Both the position numbers and the translations under genes were made by a program. DNA of 64,000 bases. It comes from Candidatus Binatia bacterium (lineage in GTDB: Bacteria > Desulfobacterota > Binatia > UBA12015). The notes below the pieces were generated by a model. That model saw nothing but the letters and a program-made list of their open reading frames with translations, made no database searches and was not told the origin of the DNA. The DNA is taken from positions 124,001 through 188,000 of the forward strand of contig JAQWRY010000086.1 in assembly GCA_029243485.1 (NCBI GenBank). The letters are read 5' to 3'. Shown in pieces: positions 52,977 to 61,772 of the stretch. Within the stretch, counting starts at the first letter, position 1. Every line of letters begins with the position of its first letter.

Positions 52977-54544
52977 GACTTGCGACACTCGTCGTGCTCA
53001 CCTTGGTCGGGGGATGGCTTCGAATGTCGGCCCTCGACTTCGGCCTACCGGACAAGTTTCGTCCCGACGAAGAATACCTCGTCTCTCGCGCCACGGGCTT
53101 CCACCAGGACGCGAACCCACACTTCGCGGTGTACCCGGCCGCGCAGATGTACGTCCATCAAGGGGCACTTCGGCTCATCGCGTGGGCCGAAGGCCATCCG
53201 GGCGATTTCCGGGGCGCATTTCGCGACGACGGCTTCGCCCGTGTCCACCTCGTGGGACGTCAGCTCTCCGCCGGCTTCGGCACCGCGACGATCCCCGCCA
53301 TCTACTGGGCGACGCTTCCCGCCTACGGCGGGCCTGCGGCTCTCGCGAGCGCAGCCCTCATGACCTTCGCCACGATTCACGTCCGAGAATCCAAGTACTC
53401 GACGACAGACGCGCCCGCCGTCTTCTGGCTGACGCTTTCAATCGGGATGCTCCTACGGGTCGTCGGGCGGGGTCGGCGCCTGGATTCGCTCCTGGCGGGG
53501 GTCGCGACCGGGCTGGCAATGGGAACGAAGTACCCGACGGGAGCAATCCTCGCCGGTATGGCACTCGCCCATATTGGTGCACGGCACCGGGAAGGCCGCT
53601 CCCTCTGGCGCGTCTTGCGCGACATCCGTCCCTACATCACGCTGGTCACGGCGTTGATCGTGTTCGTCTGCGTGACCCCGTACCTTCTGCTCGACTGGGA
53701 GCAGACCCTGAAGGACTTCGCGTATCAGCGAGGGTTCATCGAGAACGGTGTGGGCAACACCTTCTCCGGATGGGGATGGTCCTGGTTCCTCACAAAGGCG
53801 ATGCCCGATGGAGTCGGCCCCATTCTGGCAGCGGCGCTCTTCGCGTCCGTACTCTGGGTGCTCGTCCGACCGCGCATCGGGACGTGGTCGTTGCTCGGCT
53901 TCCTGATCGTCGCGAGCGTCGGCATCACCTCGAGTCGCTACGCGTTCTACCGGTACATCCTCATCCCGCTGCCGGTCCTGATCGTGTTTCTCGGAATCGC
54001 GATCGGAGACGTACGCAAGCTCGTGGGACGACACCTGCCTCCTCGGTGGGCGACCGCCGCCGTGTCGGTTTGTGTGGCATTCCTGCTGGTCCCCGTCGGC
54101 ATCCGCGACTACAAGCTCAACCGGCTCCTCGCGCGGAGGGACACCCGTACGATGGCGCGCGAGTGGATTACCGAGAACATTCCGGAGGGCGCGGCAATCG
54201 CGATGACGCACCAGAGGACGCCCTACGGGAAACCTCAGCTGCACGGTAAGTACCGGACGAAACCCTTCGGGAGCCCACAGCTCTCGCGACGACAAGGCGT
54301 GCGGTGGGTCCTCTCCGATTCCGACGTCCTCCCGTTCTATTCGCCCGGACCGAATGAGGCGCAACTCGCGGCGCTCGACCGGGAAGCGACGCTCGTGTTC
54401 GACGCGAACCCGGTGAAACCGAATACTCCGGAGCCGATCTTCGACCAGGGTGACGCGTTCTACGTGCCGCTTCGACACGCCTCGAGTGTGAAGCGTCCTG
54501 GGCCGCGAATCCGTATCTGGGAGATTCGCCCCGCCGCAAAGTAG
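52973..54544 (+). CDS. GT-C glycosyltransferase (GT39/PMT_2-like), membrane
   Basis: A 523-residue polytopic transferase. The first span (LATLVVLTLVGGWLRMSAL) is followed by the catalytic-type acidic pair D32-E33 (KFRPDEEYLVSR). Later features are YPAAQMYVHQGALRLI, a run of about ten spans, and a ~120-residue periplasmic C-terminal domain (ENIPEGAAIAMTHQRTPYGKP...). It belongs to the ArnT/PMT_2 group that uses polyprenyl-phosphate sugars. The ATG overlaps the anchored-module stop (ATGA), so the three genes are translated together. It converges tail-to-tail with the next gene, one base apart. Confidence 0.83.
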   Translation: MRLATLVVLTLVGGWLRMSALDFGLPDKFRPDEEYLVSRATGFHQDANPHFAVYPAAQMYVHQGALRLIAWAEGHPGDFRGAFRDDGFARVHLVGRQLSAGFGTATIPAIYWATLPAYGGPAALASAALMTFATIHVRESKYSTTDAPAVFWLTLSIGMLLRVVGRGRRLDSLLAGVATGLAMGTKYPTGAILAGMALAHIGARHREGRSLWRVLRDIRPYITLVTALIVFVCVTPYLLLDWEQTLKDFAYQRGFIENGVGNTFSGWGWSWFLTKAMPDGVGPILAAALFASVLWVLVRPRIGTWSLLGFLIVASVGITSSRYAFYRYILIPLPVLIVFLGIAIGDVRKLVGRHLPPRWATAAVSVCVAFLLVPVGIRDYKLNRLLARRDTRTMAREWITENIPEGAAIAMTHQRTPYGKPQLHGKYRTKPFGSPQLSRRQGVRWVLSDSDVLPFYSPGPNEAQLAALDREATLVFDANPVKPNTPEPIFDQGDAFYVPLRHASSVKRPGPRIRIWEIRPAAK

Positions 54545-54545
54545 C

Positions 54546-55754
54546 CTACTGCAGAACTTGCAGCTGGCCCTCGACGCGACGCCGCCGCGAATGGTGACGC
54601 ACCGCGGTCTCTTCCGTTCGCTCGAGATAAGACTTGTACAGATCGCGCGCGAGCACCTTCGGACCGGTCACGCCGTCGACCAGGGCCCGCGTCGCGGGCG
54701 GTCGCGCAAGGAGCTGGCAGGTGAGCGCCCACGCCTCGGCGCCACCCTGTGTGCTCACGTCCAGCGCCACGAGCGCATCCGCGAGATCCACCAAGGGCGC
54801 CGGGTTGTGCGAGTCGAGGGCAACGGCCGCGGCGAGCGGCGGGGCCGCACTCGCCATTCGGCCCGCCTGAAACTCGAGCCGCCCGAGGAGTCGCCACGGC
54901 TCAGCATCACATGCGTCGACGATCACCGCATCGCGGAGCAGGCGGCTCGCCCGCTCGTCGGCGAAGGCGCGGCTCTCGTGCAGAGCGACCCGACTCAATC
55001 GCCGAACCGTGTCTCGCTGCCAACGCCTGAGGCGGTGTCGTCCCGCCTCCTCGAGCGACTCCGCCAGAGGGCGCCCGAGACACCGGAAACTATCCACTTC
55101 GGTCCACCGACCGGCCGGAGAGAGGCGCAGCATACGCCCGGTTCGAGTCGGTTCTGCGAGTCCGGCCGGGGGAAACTCGGTCTCCCAAGACTCGACGAGC
55201 TCATCCCGATACGTCTCGTAGCGTGACTCACCGGCGATCTTGGGAGCACACAGGAAACGAGGTCGCTTCTCCGCGAGCCACCAACCGCAGGTCATCGACT
55301 CCTTCTCACCATCGAGTTCCGCCAGGATGGCCGGCTCGCCACGCATGGTGTGGACCACCAACGCCTTGCGCGCTGTCATCGGACCCGACACGAAGTCGTG
55401 CCGACCGAGGAGCACGCCCGGCTTCTGGGTCACGTCCACCAGCGCCAAGAGAGCGCCGTCGCGCCCCTCACCGAGGGCGATCGGCACGAGTGCCATGAGG
55501 TACGGCGAGGCCTCCCCGACCTCGATGAAGACCGCCTCTGAGCCGGGGGGGAGTGCGGCGCGGGCACGGGCGCGACGCACGCTCGGGTCGCGGGGAGGTG
55601 GCTTTGGCGCCGACGTGGGGGACGGCGGCCGCTGGGAAACGGCCCGGCCCATTCGCGCGGCTCGTGCCTTCGCCTCGATCGTCGTCGGCGACGCCGTCGG
55701 TGCGCAGGCGGCGCAACCGAGGGCCAGCGCGAGGGCAGCGAGGCGGACGAACAC
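54546..55754 (-). CDS. Exported (possibly lipo-) protein with TPR-like C-terminus
   Basis: A 402-residue protein. The N-terminus VRLAALALALGCAACAP is a signal peptide with cysteines at positions 14 and 17. Neither gives a perfect lipobox, so lipidation is uncertain. A disordered proline-rich stretch follows (RPPSPTSAPKPPPRDP), then a beta-rich middle domain. A helical tail (RRLSRVALHESRAFADERASRLLRDAV...RLLGRLEFQAGRMASAAPPLAAAVAL) resembles tetratricopeptide repeats. No enzyme motif is visible. It follows the FecR-domain gene after 14 bases and is probably in the same transcript. Confidence 0.65.
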   Translation of the reverse strand: MFVRLAALALALGCAACAPTASPTTIEAKARAARMGRAVSQRPPSPTSAPKPPPRDPSVRRARARAALPPGSEAVFIEVGEASPYLMALVPIALGEGRDGALLALVDVTQKPGVLLGRHDFVSGPMTARKALVVHTMRGEPAILAELDGEKESMTCGWWLAEKRPRFLCAPKIAGESRYETYRDELVESWETEFPPAGLAEPTRTGRMLRLSPAGRWTEVDSFRCLGRPLAESLEEAGRHRLRRWQRDTVRRLSRVALHESRAFADERASRLLRDAVIVDACDAEPWRLLGRLEFQAGRMASAAPPLAAAVALDSHNPAPLVDLADALVALDVSTQGGAEAWALTCQLLARPPATRALVDGVTGPKVLARDLYKSYLERTEETAVRHHSRRRRVEGQLQVLQ

Positions 55755-55768
55755 TCAGACAGTATACG

Positions 55769-58162
55769 TCACCGGCGGCTGACTCCGACCCGACCACCGC
55801 CGGAACTCCCACCACGCGATCCACCACTGAAACTACGGCTTCCACCCAAACTGGAGCGGCCACCGCTTCGCGCGGTCGAACGGCCCGGCCCCGATGCCGA
55901 GCGACCGCTGGACGAGAACGACGACCGCGAGCCACTCGACACGGCGCGCCTGTTGCCCCCGGAGGATCCCCGAGATTGCGTTGTGGAGGCCCCCCGGGGG
56001 GGCCTCCGACCGGAGCTCGCGACGCGCGGCGGGGGCGCGGGCCGGGTCGCGCGAGCGGACGAACCCGACCGGGTCACGCGGGGAGACGTCGCCTTGCGGC
56101 TCACACGGGCAGGCGAGGCGGACCGACTCACACGGGGAGACACCGACGGCCGCGTTCCCGCACGACCCACAGTATTCGTCCGGGCTCCAGAGCGACCGGC
56201 ACTGGCGCGTGGCTTCGAGGCCCTCGCCCGTGTCACGGCCTCACGCCCCCCGCCCGACTGGCGTCGGGAAACCGGGGGCCGGCCGATCCCCGAACGTGCT
56301 GAGGATGCTCTCGTGGCCCCGGCGCCACTCACCGCCGCGCGCTCGGGTCCGCGGGAGGCACCACGCGACCGGCGCGCGCGGGAAGCGCCGACCGGATTAC
56401 GCTCCGAGCTTTCCGGAGAGAACGCCGGCCGGCTCGCGACGTAGGGCTCGCTCCGACGGGCAAACCGGCGCGGCGCCGATGGCGGGGCCGCTCGGGCCGC
56501 TCGGGTCGTGCGGGCCGGCGGACGCGGCGCGACGCTTGCGCGACCGCCGGCCCGCGTATCCACGCGTGCAGTCGGTGCGCGAGAACGGGAGGGGCGAGAG
56601 GACGTCGCCGCAGAACGCACCGATGAGCGACCGGTCTGTCCGCGCGCCGCGAGCTGCGCGCGTTCGTCTTGGCTGCCACTCCGGGTTCGACTCGCGTTCC
56701 GCTGCACCCGCGGGGTGCCCCGTGCGCCAGATGACCCCGTGAGTCCCGCGCGCCTCACGCCGGAGCGTTCGCGGCCACTGGGCGGCCTCGCCCCACGCCC
56801 CACGGCTTCTCTCGAGGGCTGGACGGCACGTCGGCTCGATCGGTCCGGCGTCACGCCGACCCGACCGCTCACCGCACGAAGACCCCGGCGATCGCGTTCG
56901 CCAAGAGGAGCCCTGCGACCACCGCGGCCGAATCCTCCACGCTCCGTTCCCGTGAAGCCACCGGGGTGATGACGATTCACGTGACGAACGTCCTTCACGC
57001 GGACGTTGTAGATATTTTTTTGCTTGATAATGACGTTATTGACGACCCGCGGCCCGCCCCATCCACCCCACCAGGCAGAACCGACGCGGACCCCCCCGAA
57101 GCCTCCCCACCACGGGTAACAGGGCTCACCCCAACCGAGGGGGACCCAGCCGACGTAGCCGGCGCCGATCCCCACGGACACGGACGCGCCGTAGCCGTAC
57201 CCGCCGCCGTAGCCGTAGAAGGCGACGAGAGCTGGCGAGTACGCCGGGCGCGCGATCACGGTCCCCGGGGCCCAATACCAGTAGCTGTTCTGCCGTACCC
57301 AGCGACCGTAGTGGAACGGCGCCCAGCCCCACGCGGCGTAATCCATCCACGTCCATCCCCACGGCTCCACAAAGACCCAGCGCCCATCACGATACGGCGC
57401 CCAACCCGCACTCACGTTGGTGGGGCGCCACATCTGACCGTAGCCACGCTGGTACTCCCAAACCCCGTTCTCATCGAGGTCCTCTACGCCGTAGATGTCC
57501 GCGCTGACATGCTGGTAGCTCTGGGACGCGTCGACGCGGTCGTCGCGCGAACGTTCCCACCTGTCGAAGTCGTCTTCCGCGGCATTCGCGATCGGGCGGT
57601 AGCGTGCCGGACCGTCCGATGCGCCGACGACCGCGCTCGCGTGAGCGAACAACTCGAAGCGGTCATCGCCCACGTGAGCGATCGCCTCACCACGTCCGAC
57701 GCGAACCGTCGTGCGTCCGTCGGCCTCGACGTCGACCCGATAGCTCCCCGCGCGCTTCAAGACGATGGCGGCGCCCGGCGTATCGATCTCGACGTGTCTC
57801 TGGTTCGGGTCGCTTCGCAGACGGACGATGACGCGCCCCACGCGAACACCCACTTGCGTGGCATCCGCGGCCACCTCCAACAGATCGAGCTGGGTGTCGG
57901 CGCCAAGGCGCGCGTACGTGCCCGGAGCCAACTGAATCTCGGCGCGCGCGCCCGCCCCCGAATAAAAGGCGTCCCCGGTGACGAGTGGTGCGTTCACGGC
58001 GACGCCGGTCCAATCCTCGCCATCGTGGAGTCGGTACGACGCGGGGCCATCGATCAGGCTGATACGGGCGACCCCTGGGGGATCATCGGCGGCCACGGCC
58101 AATGAGGGCGAAAAAAGCGTGAGCGCGAAGGCTGCGAGCAATCCGATCTTTCGACAAGCCAA
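55769..58162 (-). CDS. FecR-domain / tryptophan-rich (DUF6600-like) exported protein with long Arg/Ser/Gly tail
   Basis: A 797-residue exported protein from TTG 58162; AGGGAGG at 58170-58176 lies seven bases upstream and fixes this start. The signal peptide is cut near AVAADD. A FecR-like domain (about 45-160) is followed by aromatic repeats (WAPYRDGRWVFVEPWGW, WMDYAAWGWAPFHYGRW) and a Gly/Tyr/Trp-rich segment (to ~385). The last ~390 residues are almost only Arg, Ser, Gly, Ala and Pro, highly basic and disordered. FecR domains usually sit in periplasmic sensors; here there is no membrane span after the signal. The tail may bind nucleic acid, polyanionic glycan or LPS. Confidence 0.78.
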   Translation of the reverse strand: MACRKIGLLAAFALTLFSPSLAVAADDPPGVARISLIDGPASYRLHDGEDWTGVAVNAPLVTGDAFYSGAGARAEIQLAPGTYARLGADTQLDLLEVAADATQVGVRVGRVIVRLRSDPNQRHVEIDTPGAAIVLKRAGSYRVDVEADGRTTVRVGRGEAIAHVGDDRFELFAHASAVVGASDGPARYRPIANAAEDDFDRWERSRDDRVDASQSYQHVSADIYGVEDLDENGVWEYQRGYGQMWRPTNVSAGWAPYRDGRWVFVEPWGWTWMDYAAWGWAPFHYGRWVRQNSYWYWAPGTVIARPAYSPALVAFYGYGGGYGYGASVSVGIGAGYVGWVPLGWGEPCYPWWGGFGGVRVGSAWWGGWGGPRVVNNVIIKQKNIYNVRVKDVRHVNRHHPGGFTGTERGGFGRGGRRAPLGERDRRGLRAVSGRVGVTPDRSSRRAVQPSREAVGRGARPPSGRERSGVRRAGLTGSSGARGTPRVQRNASRTRSGSQDERAQLAARGQTGRSSVRSAATSSRPSRSRAPTARVDTRAGGRASVAPRPPARTTRAARAAPPSAPRRFARRSEPYVASRPAFSPESSERNPVGASRARRSRGASRGPERAAVSGAGATRASSARSGIGRPPVSRRQSGGGREAVTRARASKPRASAGRSGARTNTVGRAGTRPSVSPRVSRSASPARVSRKATSPRVTRSGSSARATRPAPPPRVASSGRRPPRGASTTQSRGSSGGNRRAVSSGSRSSFSSSGRSASGPGRSTARSGGRSSLGGSRSFSGGSRGGSSGGGRVGVSRR

Positions 58163-58298
58163 GGTGATGCCTCCCTGAGTTCGAGCCGTGAAGACTCGCT
58201 ACCACCTACCCAACACAGCCGTCGGGCGAAGGACTCGAAAGTCACCGAAATACCTAATAAGAAAGGCGTTTCTTCAATTTCCCCGTCTTGACCAGTTC

Positions 58299-58314
58299 GG
58301 GGGGGGGGGGGGGG
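58299..58314. repeat. 16-base homopolymeric G tract
   Basis: G at 58299-58314 without interruption (C on the minus strand), six bases beyond the mltA stop and 136 bases upstream of the FecR-domain gene start. Tracts of this length slip in replication and change length. The tract also challenges sequencing accuracy, so its exact length is uncertain. Confidence 0.85.
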
Positions 58315-58320
58315 CGAGTC

Positions 58321-59283
58321 CTACACGAGCCAGACCACCTGAGCCCGCGCCCGCAACTCACCCGCTATCAGCTCCGCCGGCGCACCCGCACCGGCGAACA
58401 GGTCGATCCGTGTGCGACCTCGGATTGCGGCACCCTGGTCCATCGCAACGACGACACGTCGCAAGATGGAACCGTCGGGCATCGGCGCCGTGAGAAACCC
58501 GACGGACCCCATTGGCGTCACCTCCGGATCGGTCGCGACGGACCGGAACGGAACGAGGGCCACGCCCATCGCCCCGACCGGGCCACGTTCCGGCGGCGCG
58601 TCGACCTCTCGAAAGAAGATGTAGCGGGGATTGGTGTGAAGGATCTCGAAGAGACGGCCTCGATGCTCGCGCAGCCACTTCTTGATCGCCGGAGCCGTCG
58701 CCTGCTTCGCAAAGAACTCGCCGCGAGCGACGAGTTCCTTCCCGATCGAATGATACGAGCGGCCATTGTTGGCTGCGTAACCGACACGAGCCGTTTCGCC
58801 GTTTCCCAGATCCAACCGGCCGGAGCCCTGCACGTGCAGGAAGAAGCTCTCGACCGGGTCGTCCAGCCAGAACAGCTCGAGGCCCGCGCCCGAAAGCGCT
58901 CCCTGGTCGATGTCGCGTCGGGATGCCCTGCGATGCGCATCGTTTCCCGGTGCTCGAAAGAGCGGATACCGGAACCGCGGGCTCCGCTCGCGCCGCGCCG
59001 GCAGCACCGGCTCGTAGTAGCCGGTGAGAAGGACGTCCACCGGCTCCGAGCGCGCGCGTTGCGCGAAGACGCTATCGACGGAGCCACCCGCGGCTAATCG
59101 ACCGATGGCTTCGTCGAGAAGCCGGCAGCGAGCCGAGTCCTCCTGCAGACCGGTGCGCGCCAGTTCCAGCGACGCCAACAGGGATTCGCGATCTCCATCA
59201 TCCCGAAACGGAGTGCCCGCGTGTGCCACCACGACGACACAGAGCAGCGCAAAGACCGCTGCCAACCCCCTCCGTCCCGTCAT
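58321..59283 (-). CDS. mltA: Membrane-bound lytic murein transglycosylase A (MltA)
   Basis: A 320-residue enzyme from ATG 59283 that cleaves peptidoglycan glycan strands. An N-terminal signal peptide (GLAAVFALLCVVVVAHAG) without a lipobox is followed by LLTGYYEPVLPARRERSPRFRYPL, the MltA signature. The 3D domain contains DPVESFFLHVQGSGRLDLGNGE, RVGYAANNGRSYHSIG and ...VVVAMDQGAAIRGRTRIDLFAGAG, whose Asp residues are catalytic in the family. It lies 25 bases after the anti-sigma/AsmA gene on the same strand, suggesting membership of the sigma operon. Confidence 0.93.
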   Translation of the reverse strand: MTGRRGLAAVFALLCVVVVAHAGTPFRDDGDRESLLASLELARTGLQEDSARCRLLDEAIGRLAAGGSVDSVFAQRARSEPVDVLLTGYYEPVLPARRERSPRFRYPLFRAPGNDAHRRASRRDIDQGALSGAGLELFWLDDPVESFFLHVQGSGRLDLGNGETARVGYAANNGRSYHSIGKELVARGEFFAKQATAPAIKKWLREHRGRLFEILHTNPRYIFFREVDAPPERGPVGAMGVALVPFRSVATDPEVTPMGSVGFLTAPMPDGSILRRVVVAMDQGAAIRGRTRIDLFAGAGAPAELIAGELRARAQVVWLV

Positions 59284-59308
59284 CGCGGGCCGAGCGTACC
59301 GCCGATGA

Positions 59309-60847
59309 TCAGCCGGCGCGAGGAGCGAAGAACAAGGTGGCAAGACGCGGCATCGGGAAGAACCTCGAGGCGAAAACCTCGAGGTCGACCCGGGGCTGAA
59401 GCTGTGGCCACGTCCCGTCGACCTGGAACGGAATCGCCAGTTGGCGGTTCTCATTCAAGAGCTTGCCCGAGACCGGTGCGATCGCCACGAGTTCGGCAGA
59501 CATCTCGGCGGAAACCACCAGGGTTCCGGTGAAATCGACGACGCCCGTGCTCTCCAAAGAACCAGCTCCGACGATTTCGAAACCTTGTCCGTACGCATGC
59601 AGGTCTCGCGCTGAAAGGCCCGATCGGCGAACCGAAACCGCAGTTCGGATCTCGTCAAAAGGAGTATCCGCGGCGGCCAGAACCATGCCCAGATGGGTCG
59701 GTGCATCGCCGTCCCCGATCCAGGGCCGAATCGTGTCGGCGATCAGGTTCTTGCCGACGAGCGCGCCCGAGACCACCTGCATCTTGCCGGCACCCGAGAC
59801 GTTCGAAGCGATCTGATCCCAACCATTGCCTACGGTCCGAAGAGTCCCGTCGTAGGACAACCCGCCGCGAATGGCGCTGCGTGCCGAAGCGAGTGCGCGC
59901 AGCGGTACGGCGTCGAGATCGACTTCGCTGAAGCGATACTGCGGCGGCGTACCACCACCCCAGGGGCCGACGGTTCCGACGAGCCCTAGATTCTGTTCCG
60001 TGGACTCGATACCCGCGCGTGCGCGGAGAGTCGCCGGGGCGGTCTCGCTGAGACCCTCCAGCACAGCGTCGACGTCGGCCATACGCACTTCGCGCGGACC
60101 ACCGGCCGCCCGATCTATGATTCGAATGATGCCGTCGGTCACGCGGACCGAGCGAACCGAGTTCTTGGCGGCATCTGCCAGAAGCCCGCTCAACCGCTCC
60201 GAGGTCGGCAGAAGCGAGTCGATGTTCACGTCACCGGATGTGCTACGCGTAACGTTGATGACGGGTCGATCGAGCTCGAGATCGCCTCCGAATTCGCCGT
60301 CTCGCACAGAAGCGAGGTCCACGACGAACTTGGCGGACGGGGCGGCGATCAACGGATCGCCTCCCGCCGGATCGTCGATGATCAGCCCATCCAGTTCGAT
60401 TTGAGGACCACCTAGGAACGAGACCGAGACGGCGTTGACCGAAGCCCTGCCGCCCAGGCCGGCTTCGAGACCAGCGAGCATCGAACCTTCGAGGTAGTTC
60501 CCGGCACTGCGTCCGGCCAGCAGGGCAGCTATCAGGCCGCCCATCGCAAGCGCCACGCCTGCGGCGATCTTCCAGTAGGACGAAGCCTCTTTGCGGCGTT
60601 CACCGTCGACGACGCGCGTCGACAACACGAGTTCCTCGGCGCAATCGGAGCACATGGCGACGTGGCTCTCGAACGCAGCCTCTTCGGAATCACTGAGGAG
60701 GTGTTCGATGTAGTTCGCCAACTGGAACTCGTTCGGATGCTCCTCGTAGATCGCGGGGTCCTGGCCGAACTCCGAGGACGTGTCCAGGAACGCATCGCGA
60801 ACCATGCTGCGAATGGCCGCCAGGCCGGGATCGCCGGTGCGGGCCAT
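59309..60847 (-). CDS. Zinc-finger anti-sigma factor fused to an AsmA-like periplasmic domain
   Basis: A 512-residue single-span protein. The cytosolic N-terminus carries a zf-HC2 anti-sigma zinc motif: H62, C66 and C69 in ESHVAMCSDCAEEL. The span is about 89-112 (YWKIAAGVALAMGGLIAALLAG). The ~400-residue extracytoplasmic part is beta-rich with the AsmA/DUF748-like pattern (NAVSVSFLGGPQIELDGLIIDDP, VDLASVRDGEFGGDLELDRPVINV, RQLAIPFQVDGTWPQLQPRVDLE). Known anti-sigma factors have small periplasmic parts; AsmA domains belong to lipid-transport bridge proteins. Its start overlaps the ECF sigma stop by one base, so they are a regulator pair. Confidence 0.82.
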   Translation of the reverse strand: MARTGDPGLAAIRSMVRDAFLDTSSEFGQDPAIYEEHPNEFQLANYIEHLLSDSEEAAFESHVAMCSDCAEELVLSTRVVDGERRKEASSYWKIAAGVALAMGGLIAALLAGRSAGNYLEGSMLAGLEAGLGGRASVNAVSVSFLGGPQIELDGLIIDDPAGGDPLIAAPSAKFVVDLASVRDGEFGGDLELDRPVINVTRSTSGDVNIDSLLPTSERLSGLLADAAKNSVRSVRVTDGIIRIIDRAAGGPREVRMADVDAVLEGLSETAPATLRARAGIESTEQNLGLVGTVGPWGGGTPPQYRFSEVDLDAVPLRALASARSAIRGGLSYDGTLRTVGNGWDQIASNVSGAGKMQVVSGALVGKNLIADTIRPWIGDGDAPTHLGMVLAAADTPFDEIRTAVSVRRSGLSARDLHAYGQGFEIVGAGSLESTGVVDFTGTLVVSAEMSAELVAIAPVSGKLLNENRQLAIPFQVDGTWPQLQPRVDLEVFASRFFPMPRLATLFFAPRAG

Positions 60848-61512
60848 CAGAATTCTCCCTCGAAGTGAGCGGTAACCAGTTTCCGAAGCTTCTGGTGCAG
60901 TCTCATCTTCCGCACGTATGCGGCATTGGTCGTAATGCCGATCGTGGTAGCGACCTCATCGATTGGAAGTCCCTGGAAGTAGAATAGCTGCACGAACATT
61001 TGGTCCTTGGGCGGGAGCTGCGTGACGAGTTCACGCACCTTGGCCGCTCTTTCTGCCGCTTCGACTTGTGGTTCTGGCCCGGGCCGGGAATCCGGCCGGG
61101 CTTCTCGGACCCGCCAACTCTCGCCACTTTCCGGATCGTCCAGCGAGATCGTTCGCCCCTCCCGCCGAAGGCGGTCGATGGTGAACCGATTTGCTACTAC
61201 CCGGAGCCAACTTGCGAGAGAACAGCCGTTCCGCCCCTGATACTGTCTCAACTTGCGAGAATCTTTATCGAATAGGGCCAGAAAGACGTCCTGGCTGAGG
61301 TCTTCGATTTCCTCTTTCCTATATGGACGACCGAACTGCTGAAAAATAACGGTTACACCGTAGGAAACGATGCCCGAGTACTTTTCGACCAGCGTAGTGC
61401 GCGCATCGGCATCGCCACCGATGCACCCCGCTAGGAGTTCAGCAGTGGAGTCAGCGCTTTTGGCCTTAGGGAGCGCCACGACGCGGTCGTCACATGAGGC
61501 TGAGCCACGCAT
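60847..61512 (-). CDS. ECF-family RNA polymerase sigma factor
   Basis: A 221-residue sigma factor from ATG 61512. Region 2 is EKYSGIVSYGVTVIFQQFGRPYRKEEIEDLSQDVFLALFD, and WLRVVANRFTIDRLRREG binds the -10 element. Region 4 is VRELVTQLPPKDQMFVQLFYFQGLPIDEVATTIGITTNAAYVRKMRLHQKLRKL, which binds -35. Region 3 is missing, as in ECF factors. The Pro/Arg linker between regions is longer than usual. The next gene encodes its presumed membrane-bound zinc-finger anti-sigma factor (overlap 1 base). A start further down at GTG cannot be excluded. Confidence 0.88.
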   Translation of the reverse strand: MRGSASCDDRVVALPKAKSADSTAELLAGCIGGDADARTTLVEKYSGIVSYGVTVIFQQFGRPYRKEEIEDLSQDVFLALFDKDSRKLRQYQGRNGCSLASWLRVVANRFTIDRLRREGRTISLDDPESGESWRVREARPDSRPGPEPQVEAAERAAKVRELVTQLPPKDQMFVQLFYFQGLPIDEVATTIGITTNAAYVRKMRLHQKLRKLVTAHFEGEF

Positions 61513-61772
61513 GACCGTGGCGGAAGTTGTAGGCGGACTGCGGGGAAAGGGCAAGGTCAGGTTGTCCTCGTTTTGGATTAGCGCGCCTTTTCGCAGGACT
61601 ACGACCGGCCAGCTGTTCGAGGGATTCCCGGGTCCGGATTGGATAATCGGCTCTATTCTCGCTAAAAATGCCATGGACGGTTGGGGGCGCCGGGTCTCTT
61701 CCGGCTCGTGGCGAACAAGAAGCGGGGACCCTCCGTAAGTATGGACGAAGGGAAGCGTCCGTTTTCGACACT

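Noticed and set aside
56966-58105. 379-codon open frame on the plus strand over the FecR-domain gene
   Set aside because: Composition follows the complement of the FecR-domain coding sequence. The minus strand has a signal peptide, a FecR fold and a well-placed ribosome binding site.
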